Assembly (NCBI GenBank): GCA_002388005.1
Contig: DGLO01000151.1
Coordinates: forward strand, 873 to 23,501
Source of the DNA: Candidatus Neomicrothrix sp. UBA4542
Lineage (GTDB): Bacteria > Actinomycetota > Acidimicrobiia > Acidimicrobiales > Poriferisodalaceae
Direction: 5' to 3'
Length of the DNA: 22,629 nucleotides
The notes under the pieces are model-generated. The model did not search any database and was not told where the DNA came from. It saw only the letters and a list, made by a program, of their open reading frames with translations. Below are positions 1 through 7,385 of this stretch, piece after piece; positions within the stretch are counted from its first letter, which is position 1, and each line of letters begins with the position of its first letter. The position numbers and the translations under genes were made by a program.

Positions 1-81
1 GGAGGTCCTGGCGGCCCCGGTGGTCCTGGCGGAGGTCGACCAGGTGGCCGTCCCGGCGGCCCTCGAGGAGGTCCTCAACAG
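1..81 (+). repeat. Gly/Pro/Arg low-complexity repeat in the infB linker
   Basis: The first 27 visible codons encode tandem GGP, GGR and PGG units from near-repeating nine-base blocks such as ggtggtcct and ggcggccct. It lies in the infB frame and precedes a basic patch (about residues 28-40). Gly-rich, RGG-like linkers between the N-terminal domain and the G domain are common in actinobacterial IF-2. The repeat probably began outside the window, so its full length is unknown. Confidence 0.8.
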
Positions 82-1950
82 CGACGTGGCCGAAAACCAA
101 AGCGGCGTAGACGCCAGCGCGAGGAACTGGAACCCCAGGAACTCGCCGGCTACACGCCTGTGGATGCGCCCGTTCCTGAAGGTGAAGTCGTCATCGAGCG
201 CGGTTCTACGGCACAAGAAGTTTCTAGCAAGCTAAATCGTTCCGCCGCGGACGTCGTGCGATTCCTACTCCAACAGGGAGAAATGGTTACGGCGACTCAA
301 TCGCTGAGCGATGACATGATCGAACTCTTTGCCGCAGAGCTAGGAGCCGAGCTACGTCTTGTTGACCCAGGCGCCGAACAAGAAGAAGAGATTCTGAAAG
401 CCTTGGACATCGATCTCGAGGCCGCGGGATCAGCACCGCGTCCCCCCGTGGTTACCGTGATGGGCCATGTCGACCATGGAAAAACTTTGCTCCTCGATCG
501 GATTAGGTCCTCCAACGTCGCCGACGGTGAAGCGGGAGGCATAACCCAGCACATAGGCGCTTACCAGGTCGAGAGAAATGGAGAGGCGCTCACATTTATC
601 GATACTCCCGGCCACGCTGCTTTCACCTCCATGCGTGCCCGCGGTGCCCAAGCCACTGACATCGTCATACTCGTCGTCGCGGCCGATGACGGTGTTATGC
701 CTCAAACCCTTGAAGCCATGGATCATGCCCGGGCGGCAGAGGTTCCCATCATCGTCGCGATCAACAAGATGGACCGCGAAGGCGCCGATTCCAATCGAGT
801 ACTCGCCCAATTGGCCGAAAATGACTTAATACCGGAGTCTTATGGAGGCGAGATCATTACGGTCCCCGTTTCCGCTATGACTGAAGACGGCATAGATGAT
901 CTTCTTGACCAAATTGTCTTAGTCGCGGAAGTCGAGGAACTTCGAGCCACTCCTGACGGTCGTGCCATCGGAACTGTTCTCGAAGCAAACCTTGACCGAG
1001 GACGAGGACCGGTCGCAACCGTGCTTGTGCAACAGGGCACGCTTTCGGTTGGCGACCCGATGGTCGCTGGTGCCGCATGGGGTCGAGTGAGGGCCATGAC
1101 GGACGATCTGGGTAACACGATCAAAGAAGCCGGCCCCTCATCTCCGGTCGAAGTTCTTGGTCTGTCGGAGGTTCCGCGCTCCGGCGACATGTTTACCGTG
1201 GCCCCTGACGAAAAAACTGCTAGCCGAGTCGCTGATACGCGAGAGCATTGGCAACGTCAAGCCAGCATGGCTACCGCCTCGACCTCCGGCGGCGGAGCCA
1301 AGCTCGAAGACATCTTCAAACAAATCCAAGCCGGTGAGTCCACCACGTTGAACCTTGTCCTTAAAGCCGATGTCCACGGTTCCCTCGAAGCGGTGACGGA
1401 CAGTTTGCGCAAACTGGAACGCGAAGACATCAAACTTGCGTTCGTCAGCAGAGGCGTCGGCGGAGTGAACGAAAATGATGTCCAACTGGCGGTCGCTTCC
1501 AATGCAACGATTCTGGGATTCAACGTTCGCCCCGACCGAAAGGCGCGCGAAGCAGCTGAAGCGGAAAACGTCGAGATTCGACTTTACGAAATCATCTATC
1601 AACTGCTGGAAGATATCGAAAATGCGATGCTCGGTATGCTCGAACCAGAATTCGAAGAGACGGTCACTGGTGAAGCACAAGTACGACAGGTCTTCCGGAT
1701 TTCCGGGGTCGGCCCCATCGCCGGATGTTTCGTCGAGCACGGAACTATCAACGATGGAGCAAAGGTCCGTTTCTTGAGAGAGGGTACGATCATTTGGAAG
1801 GGAGAAGTTGCGTCGCTTCGTCACTTCCAGGACCCAGTGTCTCAAGTAAATGCAGGTATGGAATGTGGGATCGGGCTTTCCGATTTCACGGACCTCAAAG
1901 AAGGCGACGTGATCGAGACCTACGACGAGCGGGAGATACCGCGCACCTAA
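1..1950 (+). CDS. infB: Translation initiation factor IF-2, 5' end outside window
   Basis: IF-2 is the GTPase that places initiator tRNA on the 30S subunit and promotes subunit joining. The frame is open from base 1, so the N-terminus is missing; the in-frame GTG at 160 lies mid-protein and is not the start. Visible residues 1-40 are a Gly/Pro/Arg-rich linker running into a basic patch. An IF2N domain follows (about residues 62-120). The GTPase domain has GHVDHGKT at 155-162, DTPGH at 201-205 and NKMD at 255-258. The C-terminal beta-barrel and IF-2 C domains are complete to a TAA stop. It leads the rbfA-truB cluster, as in most bacteria. Identity is certain; only the 5' part is absent. Confidence 0.98.
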   Translation, partial: GGPGGPGGPGGGRPGGRPGGPRGGPQQRRGRKPKRRRRQREELEPQELAGYTPVDAPVPEGEVVIERGSTAQEVSSKLNRSAADVVRFLLQQGEMVTATQSLSDDMIELFAAELGAELRLVDPGAEQEEEILKALDIDLEAAGSAPRPPVVTVMGHVDHGKTLLLDRIRSSNVADGEAGGITQHIGAYQVERNGEALTFIDTPGHAAFTSMRARGAQATDIVILVVAADDGVMPQTLEAMDHARAAEVPIIVAINKMDREGADSNRVLAQLAENDLIPESYGGEIITVPVSAMTEDGIDDLLDQIVLVAEVEELRATPDGRAIGTVLEANLDRGRGPVATVLVQQGTLSVGDPMVAGAAWGRVRAMTDDLGNTIKEAGPSSPVEVLGLSEVPRSGDMFTVAPDEKTASRVADTREHWQRQASMATASTSGGGAKLEDIFKQIQAGESTTLNLVLKADVHGSLEAVTDSLRKLEREDIKLAFVSRGVGGVNENDVQLAVASNATILGFNVRPDRKAREAAEAENVEIRLYEIIYQLLEDIENAMLGMLEPEFEETVTGEAQVRQVFRISGVGPIAGCFVEHGTINDGAKVRFLREGTIIWKGEVASLRHFQDPVSQVNAGMECGIGLSDFTDLKEGDVIETYDEREIPRT

Positions 1951-1986
1951 GAAGCTGGCGTTGATGCCGAGTCGGGAGGCCATCTA

Positions 1987-2388
1987 ATGAAGCACCAGCG
2001 GGGTCGCCAGCGTCGAACCGGCCAGAACTTTGCACGCACCGACCGAGTTGCTGGACTAGTTCGTGAGATAGTGGCGACTGAACTCGAGCGGATCGACGAC
2101 CAACGGCTTTTCTTGCTCGCGGTAACCGGAGTCGACGTCGACCGTGAACTGGCCCGCGCGACCGTATGGTTTGATGTCCTCGACGAAGAAGACCTTCCCC
2201 AAGTAGCAGGTGCGTTAGAAGAACACCGACAGCGCATCCAGCAAGCGTTGGCGAGCCAGTCGAGAATGCGCCGAACGCCAGCGATCCGATTCTCACCTGA
2301 CCCGTCAATTGGTGACGCTGGTCGCATTGAGTCAATTTTGGAAGATCTCGGCATGGGTGCCTCCCCCGAGAAGGCTGAAGGTGACTGA
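1987..2388 (+). CDS. rbfA: Ribosome-binding factor A
   Basis: RbfA is a small KH-like-fold factor that binds the immature 30S subunit and helps 16S rRNA 5'-end maturation. The 133-aa product matches the family length. It shows the typical N-terminal segment with RTDRVAGLVREI, a central VTGVDVDRELARATVWF strand region, and a C-terminal IRFSPDPSIGDAGRIE segment resembling the family's hDxSx-(x)n-RIexLL end. A GGGAGG ribosome-binding site (1974-1979) lies 7 nt before the ATG, 36 bp after infB. Its TGA stop shares one base with the truB ATG, so the two are probably translationally coupled. The extra polar tail (GASPEKAEGD) looks unremarkable. Confidence 0.95.
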   Translation: MKHQRGRQRRTGQNFARTDRVAGLVREIVATELERIDDQRLFLLAVTGVDVDRELARATVWFDVLDEEDLPQVAGALEEHRQRIQQALASQSRMRRTPAIRFSPDPSIGDAGRIESILEDLGMGASPEKAEGD

Positions 2389-3251
2389 TGGGGAGGCGAC
2401 CAGCGACCGTCCACGGCATGCTCATCGTCGATAAGCCTGCGGGGATGACTTCGCATGACGTCGTCGCTCGCCTGCGAAAACGGCTAGGCGAACGCCGGAT
2501 CGGTCATGCCGGAACCCTCGACCCGGACGCCACCGGAGTTTTGGTCGTGGGGGTAGGGAAAGCCACCAGATTATTGCGGTTCGCTTCGGGCTCTTTCAAG
2601 ACCTACGAAGTGGAGATTGTCTTCGGAACCGAGACCGACACTCTTGACGCGTCTGGCGAAGTAGTCGCCAGTCACGAAATGTTCGTCGACAAGTCATCCG
2701 TAATAGCCGCAGCCAAGGGCTTGACAGGTGAAATCCAACAAGTTGCGCCGATGGTTTCAGCGCGTCGCGTCAACGGGCGACGGCTTCACGACTTGGCTCG
2801 CGAAGGGCTTGAGGTGGAACGCGACGCTCGTCCGGTGACGGTGAGCAGGTTCGACATTGAAGCCAGCGAGGATCCCCTAATTTGGCGGGCCCGCATCGAC
2901 TGTTCCGCCGGAACCTACGTCCGAACCTTGGGCGCTGACCTAGGAACGGCGTTGGGAGGCGGGGCGCATATACGGGCTCTACGCCGAGTAGCTAGCGGCG
3001 TCTACACACTTAGCGAAGCAGGCACGATTGAGGAAGCCCCCCTGCGGCCCGTAATTGAGTTGGTCCGTGGAATCGATCAGGTAGTGCTGAACGAACAGGA
3101 GCAGTCCCTGGTGCGAAACGGGGGGAAATTAGGTTTGAACCGCACCAAAGGAGAAGGGCCTTGGGCATTGGTGGACACCTCCCAAGAACTGATTGCGGTT
3201 CACGAAAACATTGATGACCGTGTCGTGGTGGGTGTCGTTCTGCCACCGTGA
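2388..3251 (+). CDS. truB: tRNA pseudouridine(55) synthase TruB
   Basis: TruB isomerises U55 of tRNA to pseudouridine in the T-arm. The 287-aa product has the family start (GMLIVDKPAGMTSHDVV), the catalytic-loop motif GHAGTLDPDATGVL with catalytic Asp45, and the later RIDCSAGTYVRTLGADLG block. The ATG overlaps the rbfA stop (TGATG), and GAAGGT at 2377-2382 inside rbfA gives a plausible ribosome-binding site 5 nt upstream. The C-terminal part after residue 215 is a short PUA-like region typical of actinobacterial TruB. In mycobacteria several genes separate rbfA from truB; here they overlap, pointing to one operon with infB. Confidence 0.96.
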   Translation: MGRRPATVHGMLIVDKPAGMTSHDVVARLRKRLGERRIGHAGTLDPDATGVLVVGVGKATRLLRFASGSFKTYEVEIVFGTETDTLDASGEVVASHEMFVDKSSVIAAAKGLTGEIQQVAPMVSARRVNGRRLHDLAREGLEVERDARPVTVSRFDIEASEDPLIWRARIDCSAGTYVRTLGADLGTALGGGAHIRALRRVASGVYTLSEAGTIEEAPLRPVIELVRGIDQVVLNEQEQSLVRNGGKLGLNRTKGEGPWALVDTSQELIAVHENIDDRVVVGVVLPP

Positions 3252-3259
3252 CGACTGCA

Positions 3260-3285
3260 GGTTGTTCGAGAACCCGCGAACAGCC
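3260..3285 (+). promoter_or_regulatory. Inverted repeat in the truB-ribF gap
   Basis: GGTTGTTCG (3260-3268) pairs with CGAACAGCC (3277-3285): nine pairs including one G-U wobble, with an 8-nt loop. No T-run follows, so it is not a textbook intrinsic terminator. It lies 9 nt after the truB stop and about 30 nt before the proposed ribF -10. It may end or stabilise the upstream mRNA. Confidence 0.35.
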
Positions 3286-3314
3286 GAGAAGTCGTTTCAG
3301 GGTGGGCTTCGCGA

Positions 3315-3320
3315 TAGCTT
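3315..3320 (+). promoter_or_regulatory. Candidate -10 box of ribF (leaderless type)
   Basis: TAGCTT fits the TAnnnT pattern and ends 6 nt before the ribF GTG, so transcription would begin at or next to the start codon. No Shine-Dalgarno sequence precedes the GTG, which agrees with leaderless initiation. No convincing -35 is visible. Confidence 0.45.
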
Positions 3321-3326
3321 GACGCG

Positions 3327-4271
3327 GTGGAGATCGTTCGAGACCTAGCGTGGTCGCCCTCGCTGGAACAAGGCAGCGTAGTCACCGTTGGAGAATACGA
3401 CGGCATACACCGCGGGCATCGAACTGTCATCGCCGAGATGCACCGTATGGCCGCCGAGAGAGGCTGCGCCACCGCGGTAGTGACCTTCGATCGTCACCCA
3501 GCGACAGTCGTCAGACCCGATTCGGCACCCCTACTGCTATGCGACCTGGAAACCAAGCTCGAACTTCTTGCAGAAACAGGCGTCGATTACGCTCTGGTGG
3601 TCGAATTCACTCAAGAACAGTCAGAGGTCCCGGCCGAGACGTTCGTGCGACAAATCCTCGTCGACTGTCTTCAGGCAAAAGTGGTTGTTGTAGGTGCGGA
3701 CTTTCACTTCGGTAAGGGCCGACGAGGCAATGTCGAGACTCTCAAGTCTGTCGGAGCTGAGTTGGGTTACGAAGTCGTCGGCCTGCCGCTGGTTAAGCAC
3801 CTTACGGGGGCCGGAGAAGTGATTTCATCAACATCAATACGCTCAGCTCTCGGCGACGGAGATGTAGAAAAGGCGCATCGACTCTTGGGACGACCTTTCG
3901 AAGCGCGAGGAATAGTGACGCCCGGAGACCGACGCGGAAGAACAATCGGGTTTCCCACCGCCAACGTGCCAACAACTCCCGATCTACAAGTGCCCTCCGA
4001 CGGCGTCTACGCGGCTTGGTATCAGCGTCCGGACGGCTCTCAATATCCGGCAGCGGTCAACGTCGGTAAGCGTCCGACTTTCTATGAATTTGCCGAACGT
4101 TCCCTCATCGAAGCCCATTTGATCGGCTTTCGAGGAGATCTCTATGGTGAGCGAGCCAGAATTCGTTTCGTTCGACGATTGCGGGGCGAACAACGATTCG
4201 AAGACGTCGATGACCTAGTTGCCCAGCTACGTAAAGACGTGGCGGACGCCGCCAAGTGCCTTTCCGAGTAA
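3327..4271 (+). CDS. ribF: Bifunctional riboflavin kinase / FAD synthetase
   Basis: RibF makes FMN from riboflavin and then FAD, using ATP at both steps. The 314-aa protein has two domains. The N-terminal nucleotidyltransferase carries GEYDGIHRGH at 22-31 (family GxFDGxHxGH; Tyr replaces the usual Phe), GADFHFGKGRRG near 123-134 and ISSTSIR near 167-172. The C-terminal riboflavin kinase domain starts near 188 with GRPFEARGIV and has the GDRRGRTIGFPTAN signature ending at 213. The GTG start is chosen because it opens directly into the conserved domain and sits 6 nt after a TAnnnT box. A 75-bp gap with a hairpin separates it from truB, so it may have its own promoter. Confidence 0.96.
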   Translation: MEIVRDLAWSPSLEQGSVVTVGEYDGIHRGHRTVIAEMHRMAAERGCATAVVTFDRHPATVVRPDSAPLLLCDLETKLELLAETGVDYALVVEFTQEQSEVPAETFVRQILVDCLQAKVVVVGADFHFGKGRRGNVETLKSVGAELGYEVVGLPLVKHLTGAGEVISSTSIRSALGDGDVEKAHRLLGRPFEARGIVTPGDRRGRTIGFPTANVPTTPDLQVPSDGVYAAWYQRPDGSQYPAAVNVGKRPTFYEFAERSLIEAHLIGFRGDLYGERARIRFVRRLRGEQRFEDVDDLVAQLRKDVADAAKCLSE

Positions 4272-4312
4272 CCATCCACCCGATCAAGGCCTGCGTCATC
4301 GAAGAACTTCGC

Positions 4313-4321
4313 TGTTAGAAT
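4313..4321 (+). promoter_or_regulatory. Candidate extended -10 promoter of rpsO
   Basis: TGTTAGAAT reads as an extended -10 (TGn followed by TAGAAT, one mismatch from TATAAT). It lies 42 nt after the ribF stop. A start 6-7 nt downstream, near 4328, would give a leader of about 82 nt. No good -35 was found, which an extended -10 can tolerate. Confidence 0.45.
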
Positions 4322-4326
4322 GCTCT

Positions 4327-4349
4327 CTGGCGCGTAATCGTCGCGCCGG
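4327..4349 (+). promoter_or_regulatory. GC-rich hairpin in the rpsO leader
   Basis: GGCGCG (4329-4334) pairs perfectly with CGCGCC (4342-4347) around a 7-nt loop. A U-G wobble and a C-G pair extend the stem to eight pairs. It falls at the predicted 5' end of the rpsO transcript. S15 represses its own mRNA through structured leaders in several phyla, each structure being different, so this is a candidate S15 operator by position only. Confidence 0.4.
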
Positions 4350-4410
4350 CCACCCAGCCGCAATAACAACCACTAAGCGGCACAAAGCTATACCCCGAGG
4401 AAAGAAACAC

Positions 4411-4668
4411 ATGGCCGAAAAGTCCGCCACTATGGCAGCGCACCGGCATCACGAAACTGACACTGGCTCACCAGAAGTCCAGGTTGCGTTGCTCACGGAT
4501 CGGATAAATGATCTCACCGAACATCTACAGACTCACTCAAAGGATCACCACAGTCGACGCGGCTTACTCAAACTTGTTGGTCGCCGCCGTCGGCTTCTGA
4601 ACTATCTAGATAACAACGACGTCGAGCGGTACCGAGCGCTCATTGCGAAACTCGGTTTGCGCCGCTGA
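4411..4668 (+). CDS. rpsO: 30S ribosomal protein S15
   Basis: S15 is a primary 16S rRNA-binding protein of the central domain. The 85-aa product is close to the usual 88-89 aa. It carries the HETDTGSPEVQVALLTDRI block, then the DHHSRRGLLKLVGRRRRLLNYL rRNA-contact block and the YRALIAKLGLRR end. The ATG at 4411 has a strong ribosome-binding site, GAGGAAAG (4397-4404), 6 nt upstream. The same frame is open further upstream but would run into ribF and lacks S15 similarity there. rpsO precedes pnp, the classic arrangement, with a 174-bp structured gap between them. Confidence 0.97.
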   Translation: MAEKSATMAAHRHHETDTGSPEVQVALLTDRINDLTEHLQTHSKDHHSRRGLLKLVGRRRRLLNYLDNNDVERYRALIAKLGLRR

Positions 4669-4682
4669 GCGATCTAGGCGGC
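4661..4682 (+). terminator. Weak terminator-like hairpin at the end of rpsO
   Basis: GCCGC (4661-4665) pairs with GCGGC (4678-4682), plus a T-G wobble inside, and TTTC follows. The stem includes the rpsO stop codon. It is short, so any termination is probably partial and would let some transcription pass into pnp. Confidence 0.3.
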
Positions 4683-4689
4683 TTTCACT

Positions 4690-4748
4690 CCGCCAATTTC
4701 GCGCATGGCCAAAGCTCACTAATGCATACACCGCATCGCAATTGGCGG
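4690..4748 (+). promoter_or_regulatory. Long-range inverted repeat in the rpsO-pnp gap
   Basis: CCGCCAATT (4690-4698) and AATTGGCGG (4740-4748) are perfect 9-base complements separated by 41 nt, which could form a long stem-loop in the transcript. rpsO-pnp intergenic stems are cut by RNase III in Escherichia coli and Streptomyces and are used in PNPase autoregulation. A similar role here is inferred from position and structure. Confidence 0.45.
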
Positions 4749-4749
4749 T

Positions 4750-4783
4750 CGTCGCTCCCTCACACGCAGTCGAGTGGGCGACG
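4750..4783 (+). promoter_or_regulatory. Second hairpin in the pnp leader
   Basis: CGTCGCTC (4750-4757) pairs with GGGCGACG (4776-4783), eight pairs with one wobble. After one mismatch, three more pairs (4759-4761 with 4772-4774) close a 10-nt loop. It starts two bases after the preceding inverted repeat, so the two could stack. Confidence 0.4.
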
Positions 4784-4806
4784 TCTTCCAACTGAATGTA
4801 AACCAT

Positions 4807-4823
4807 GGCGAGAAGGTCTCGCC
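4807..4823 (+). promoter_or_regulatory. Perfect 7-bp hairpin abutting the pnp ribosome-binding site
   Basis: GGCGAGA (4807-4813) and TCTCGCC (4817-4823) form a perfect stem with a 3-nt AGG loop. The putative Shine-Dalgarno GAAGGAG starts at the next base (4824). Binding or cleavage here could affect ribosome access to pnp. Confidence 0.45.
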
Positions 4824-4842
4824 GAAGGAGTAGAAGAAACCT

Positions 4843-7275
4843 ATGGCTGAAGCCATTACCGTATCGGGCCCAATTTCGGGTACCGACAAAACCCTTTCAT
4901 TCGAAACCGGCAAGCTTGCGGGTCTTTCGAATGGCGCCGTTACCGCGAGAATTGGAGCCACACAGGTTCTAGTCACCGCGACGGCATCAAGTAAACCGCG
5001 CGACGGGGCGGACTTTTTCCCGTTGACGGTCGACATCGAAGAGCGTATGTACGCAGCCGGTCGAATCCCCGGCTCGTTTTTCCGTCGAGAAGGCCGAGCC
5101 TCCGATGACGCCATTCTCGCTTGTCGACTGATTGATCGACCTTTACGGCCCAACTTTCCGACCGAGTATCGACATGAGACTCATGTCGTAGGCACCATCC
5201 TCGGCGTCGACGGAGAGAACCAGTATGACGTGGTCGCTCTCAATGGAGCCTCGGCTGCTCTCTGGGTGAGCGGAATACCGTTTGAGTGTCCTATCGCTGC
5301 GGTCCGTATCGCCTACAGCACTGAAGGTTCATGGATAGCGTTCCCGACCTATGAAGAAGGGGAAGCGTCAACGTTTGAAATGGTGGTTGCCGGAAGACAA
5401 CTTGAAAATGGTGACATCGCCATCATGATGGTTGAAGCCGGAGGCACCCAACGAGCTTTCGACTACTACGACGATGGCGCCCCGAAAGTCACTGAAGAAG
5501 TACTCGCAGGCGGTCTGGAAGCCTCGAAGCAATGGATTGACGACGTCATCGAACTTCAGAAGGCCTTACGAGATCAAGTAGGCGATATCGGAGAACTCCA
5601 ATGGATCCCAACTCTGGACTACAGCGGCGAGATTCTTGACAGGGTGCGATCGGTAGCAACCCCGCAACTCACCGATGTGATGTCCATTGCCGACAAAGCT
5701 GAACGAGAAGGTCGACAAGACGAAGTAATCGCAGAGATTCGGACCCAGCTCGAAGAGGAATTTGTTGAAACACCCGACGCTGCCAAACAAATTGGTGCCG
5801 CGGTGCGATCAATTTCGAAAGAAATCGTTCGCCGACGTATCGTCGAAGATGGATTCCGCATCGACGGACGGGCCACGGACGAAGTCCGCCCCTTGTCAGC
5901 CGAAGTCAGCTACATAGGTGAAACCGCTCACGGATCAGGGTTATTTCAACGAGGCGAAACTCAAGTTTTGAATGTAACAACCTTGGGTATGAGCCGCATG
6001 GAACAACTCATTGACACGTTGAACCCGAACGACCGCAAGCGCTACATGCACCATTACAACTTCCCTCCGTTTTCTACCGGTGAAGCTGGATTCATGCGTG
6101 GGCCTAAACGTCGAGAAATTGGTCATGGCGCACTCGCTGAACGAGCTTTACTGCCAGTGATTCCATCTAAAGAAAGCTTTCCCTACACACTGCGGTTGGT
6201 CTCAGACGTTCTCTCATCGAATGGGTCAACGTCTATGGGTTCGGTATGCGCATCTTCGCTTTCGCTGATGGATGCAGGAGTACCCACACGCGGTCACGTG
6301 TCGGGCATAGCGATGGGTCTCGTGTATGCCGAGGGCAAGTATGTGACCCTCACCGATATTTTAGGAGCAGAGGATGCTTTCGGGGATATGGATTTCAAAA
6401 TTGCCGGAACCGAAGACGCTATAACTGCCCTCCAACTCGACACCAAGATTGACGGCATTCCAGCGGAAGTTCTGACCCAAGCACTAGCGCAAGCCCGAGC
6501 AGCTCGCATGCAGATTCTTGGCGTGATGAATGAGGCCATATCTGAGCCACGACCCGACGTCGGAGGTAACGCGCCGAAGATAGTGAGCTTTGAAATTCCG
6601 ATCGACAAGATCGGTGAAGTGATTGGCCCAAGAGGAAAGGTCATCAACACTATCCAGGAAGAGACGGGCGCTGATATCTCGGTTGACGATGACGGCGCGG
6701 TCGGCATTGTCAGTATCGGATCACCGGATCGAGACAAGGTTGTAGAAGCGGAACGTCAAGTTCGCTTAATCGTCAATCCGCCAACTGCTGATGTTGGAGC
6801 GGAATACGAGGGCCGGGTCGTCAATATCACCAAATTCGGTGCATTCGTCAACATTCTGCCAGGAACCGACGGGCTGTTACACATCAGCAAAATTGGAGGA
6901 AAACGGCGCCTCGACAAGGTAGAGGAAGTACTTAATGTTGGTGACTCCGTAAAAGTCATCGTCGATGACATAGACCCGAATGGGAAATTGTCTCTGTCGA
7001 TGGTCGCAGACCTCGAAGCAGGATCAGGCGATGATCCGAGTAACGCGAATGACGACTCTGATGGTGATCAAACCGGAGCGGAGAGCGGTCAATCGATAGG
7101 TGCCGCTGATTCGACCGAAGAATCATCCGACGATGAAAGTGGTTCTTCCAACGCCCGTGAATATGTTTCTTTTGAGGAACACTTTTCTGACACGGCTAAG
7201 GATGTATACGGCGATATGGGTCCCGAACCAAAGGATGATGGACGGGGTCGCAGGCGTCGCCGCAGCCGCCGCTGA
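4843..7275 (+). CDS. pnp: Polyribonucleotide nucleotidyltransferase (PNPase)
   Basis: PNPase degrades RNA 3' to 5' by phosphorolysis and can add 3' tails. The 810-aa product has a first RNase PH domain with GRIPGSFFRREGR (73-85), a helical linker, and a second RNase PH domain with DILGAEDAFGDMDFK (505-519), whose acidic residues bind the metal. The KH domain (about 584-644) has its GxxG loop as GPRG at 595-598. The S1 domain spans about 652-721. An acidic Ser/Asp/Glu-rich tail of about 89 residues follows, ending in a basic GRGRRRRRSRR stretch; this makes it about 100 residues longer than the E. coli enzyme. GAAGGAG (4824-4830) is the likely ribosome-binding site, 12 nt upstream, rather far. 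The leader is highly structured. Confidence 0.97.
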   Translation: MAEAITVSGPISGTDKTLSFETGKLAGLSNGAVTARIGATQVLVTATASSKPRDGADFFPLTVDIEERMYAAGRIPGSFFRREGRASDDAILACRLIDRPLRPNFPTEYRHETHVVGTILGVDGENQYDVVALNGASAALWVSGIPFECPIAAVRIAYSTEGSWIAFPTYEEGEASTFEMVVAGRQLENGDIAIMMVEAGGTQRAFDYYDDGAPKVTEEVLAGGLEASKQWIDDVIELQKALRDQVGDIGELQWIPTLDYSGEILDRVRSVATPQLTDVMSIADKAEREGRQDEVIAEIRTQLEEEFVETPDAAKQIGAAVRSISKEIVRRRIVEDGFRIDGRATDEVRPLSAEVSYIGETAHGSGLFQRGETQVLNVTTLGMSRMEQLIDTLNPNDRKRYMHHYNFPPFSTGEAGFMRGPKRREIGHGALAERALLPVIPSKESFPYTLRLVSDVLSSNGSTSMGSVCASSLSLMDAGVPTRGHVSGIAMGLVYAEGKYVTLTDILGAEDAFGDMDFKIAGTEDAITALQLDTKIDGIPAEVLTQALAQARAARMQILGVMNEAISEPRPDVGGNAPKIVSFEIPIDKIGEVIGPRGKVINTIQEETGADISVDDDGAVGIVSIGSPDRDKVVEAERQVRLIVNPPTADVGAEYEGRVVNITKFGAFVNILPGTDGLLHISKIGGKRRLDKVEEVLNVGDSVKVIVDDIDPNGKLSLSMVADLEAGSGDDPSNANDDSDGDQTGAESGQSIGAADSTEESSDDESGSSNAREYVSFEEHFSDTAKDVYGDMGPEPKDDGRGRRRRRSRR

Positions 7276-7319
7276 TCAAATCACCACCTGATATTTGAAA
7301 ATAGTGATGCCAACTGTGA

Positions 7320-7347
7320 GTCCTGTCGCCCAGAATGGTGACAGGAC
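7320..7347 (+). terminator. Strong hairpin between pnp and dapB
   Basis: GTCCTGTCGCC (7320-7330) pairs with GGTGACAGGAC (7337-7347): 11 pairs with a single G-U wobble around a 6-nt loop. There is no T-run, but actinobacterial terminators often lack one. Its right arm shares three bases with the palindrome that follows, so the two RNA folds would compete at that point. It may end pnp transcription or act in the dapB leader. Confidence 0.45.
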
Positions 7348-7364
7348 CCACAACGTTGTGGGTC
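7345..7364 (+). promoter_or_regulatory. 20-bp perfect palindrome upstream of dapB
   Basis: GACCCACAAC followed by GTTGTGGGTC is an uninterrupted 20-bp palindrome ending 21 nt before the dapB ATG and just before its ribosome-binding site. On DNA it suits a dimeric regulator. On RNA it would give an 8-bp stem with an ACGT loop. I do not recognise it as a known operator. Confidence 0.5.
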
Positions 7365-7385
7365 ACAGAGAAAGGGACGGCTCCC

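Noticed and set aside
160..162. GTG at 160 as the infB start
   Set aside because: The frame is open back to base 1 and encodes the expected Gly-rich and basic linker, so this codon is internal.
1138..1983. 281-aa open frame antisense to infB
   Set aside because: It lies wholly within infB and its short tail, shows no recognisable family, and mirrors the codon pattern of the coding strand.
4219..4410. Upstream extension of rpsO into ribF
   Set aside because: The extra residues do not resemble S15 and would overlap ribF; the ATG at 4411 has a strong ribosome-binding site.
7276..7298. TCAAAT/ATTTGA repeat just after the pnp stop as terminator
   Set aside because: Six AT-rich pairs with an 11-nt loop would be too weak; the stronger hairpin at 7320-7347 is a better candidate.
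7335..7337. ATG at 7335 as the dapB start
   Set aside because: It would add 17 residues before the Rossmann motif and lies inside the 11-pair hairpin, without a ribosome-binding site. The ATG at 7386 has one.
7276..7385. Lysine riboswitch upstream of dapB
   Set aside because: The 110-nt gap is too short for the roughly 170-nt five-helix aptamer, and the pattern of repeats does not match it.
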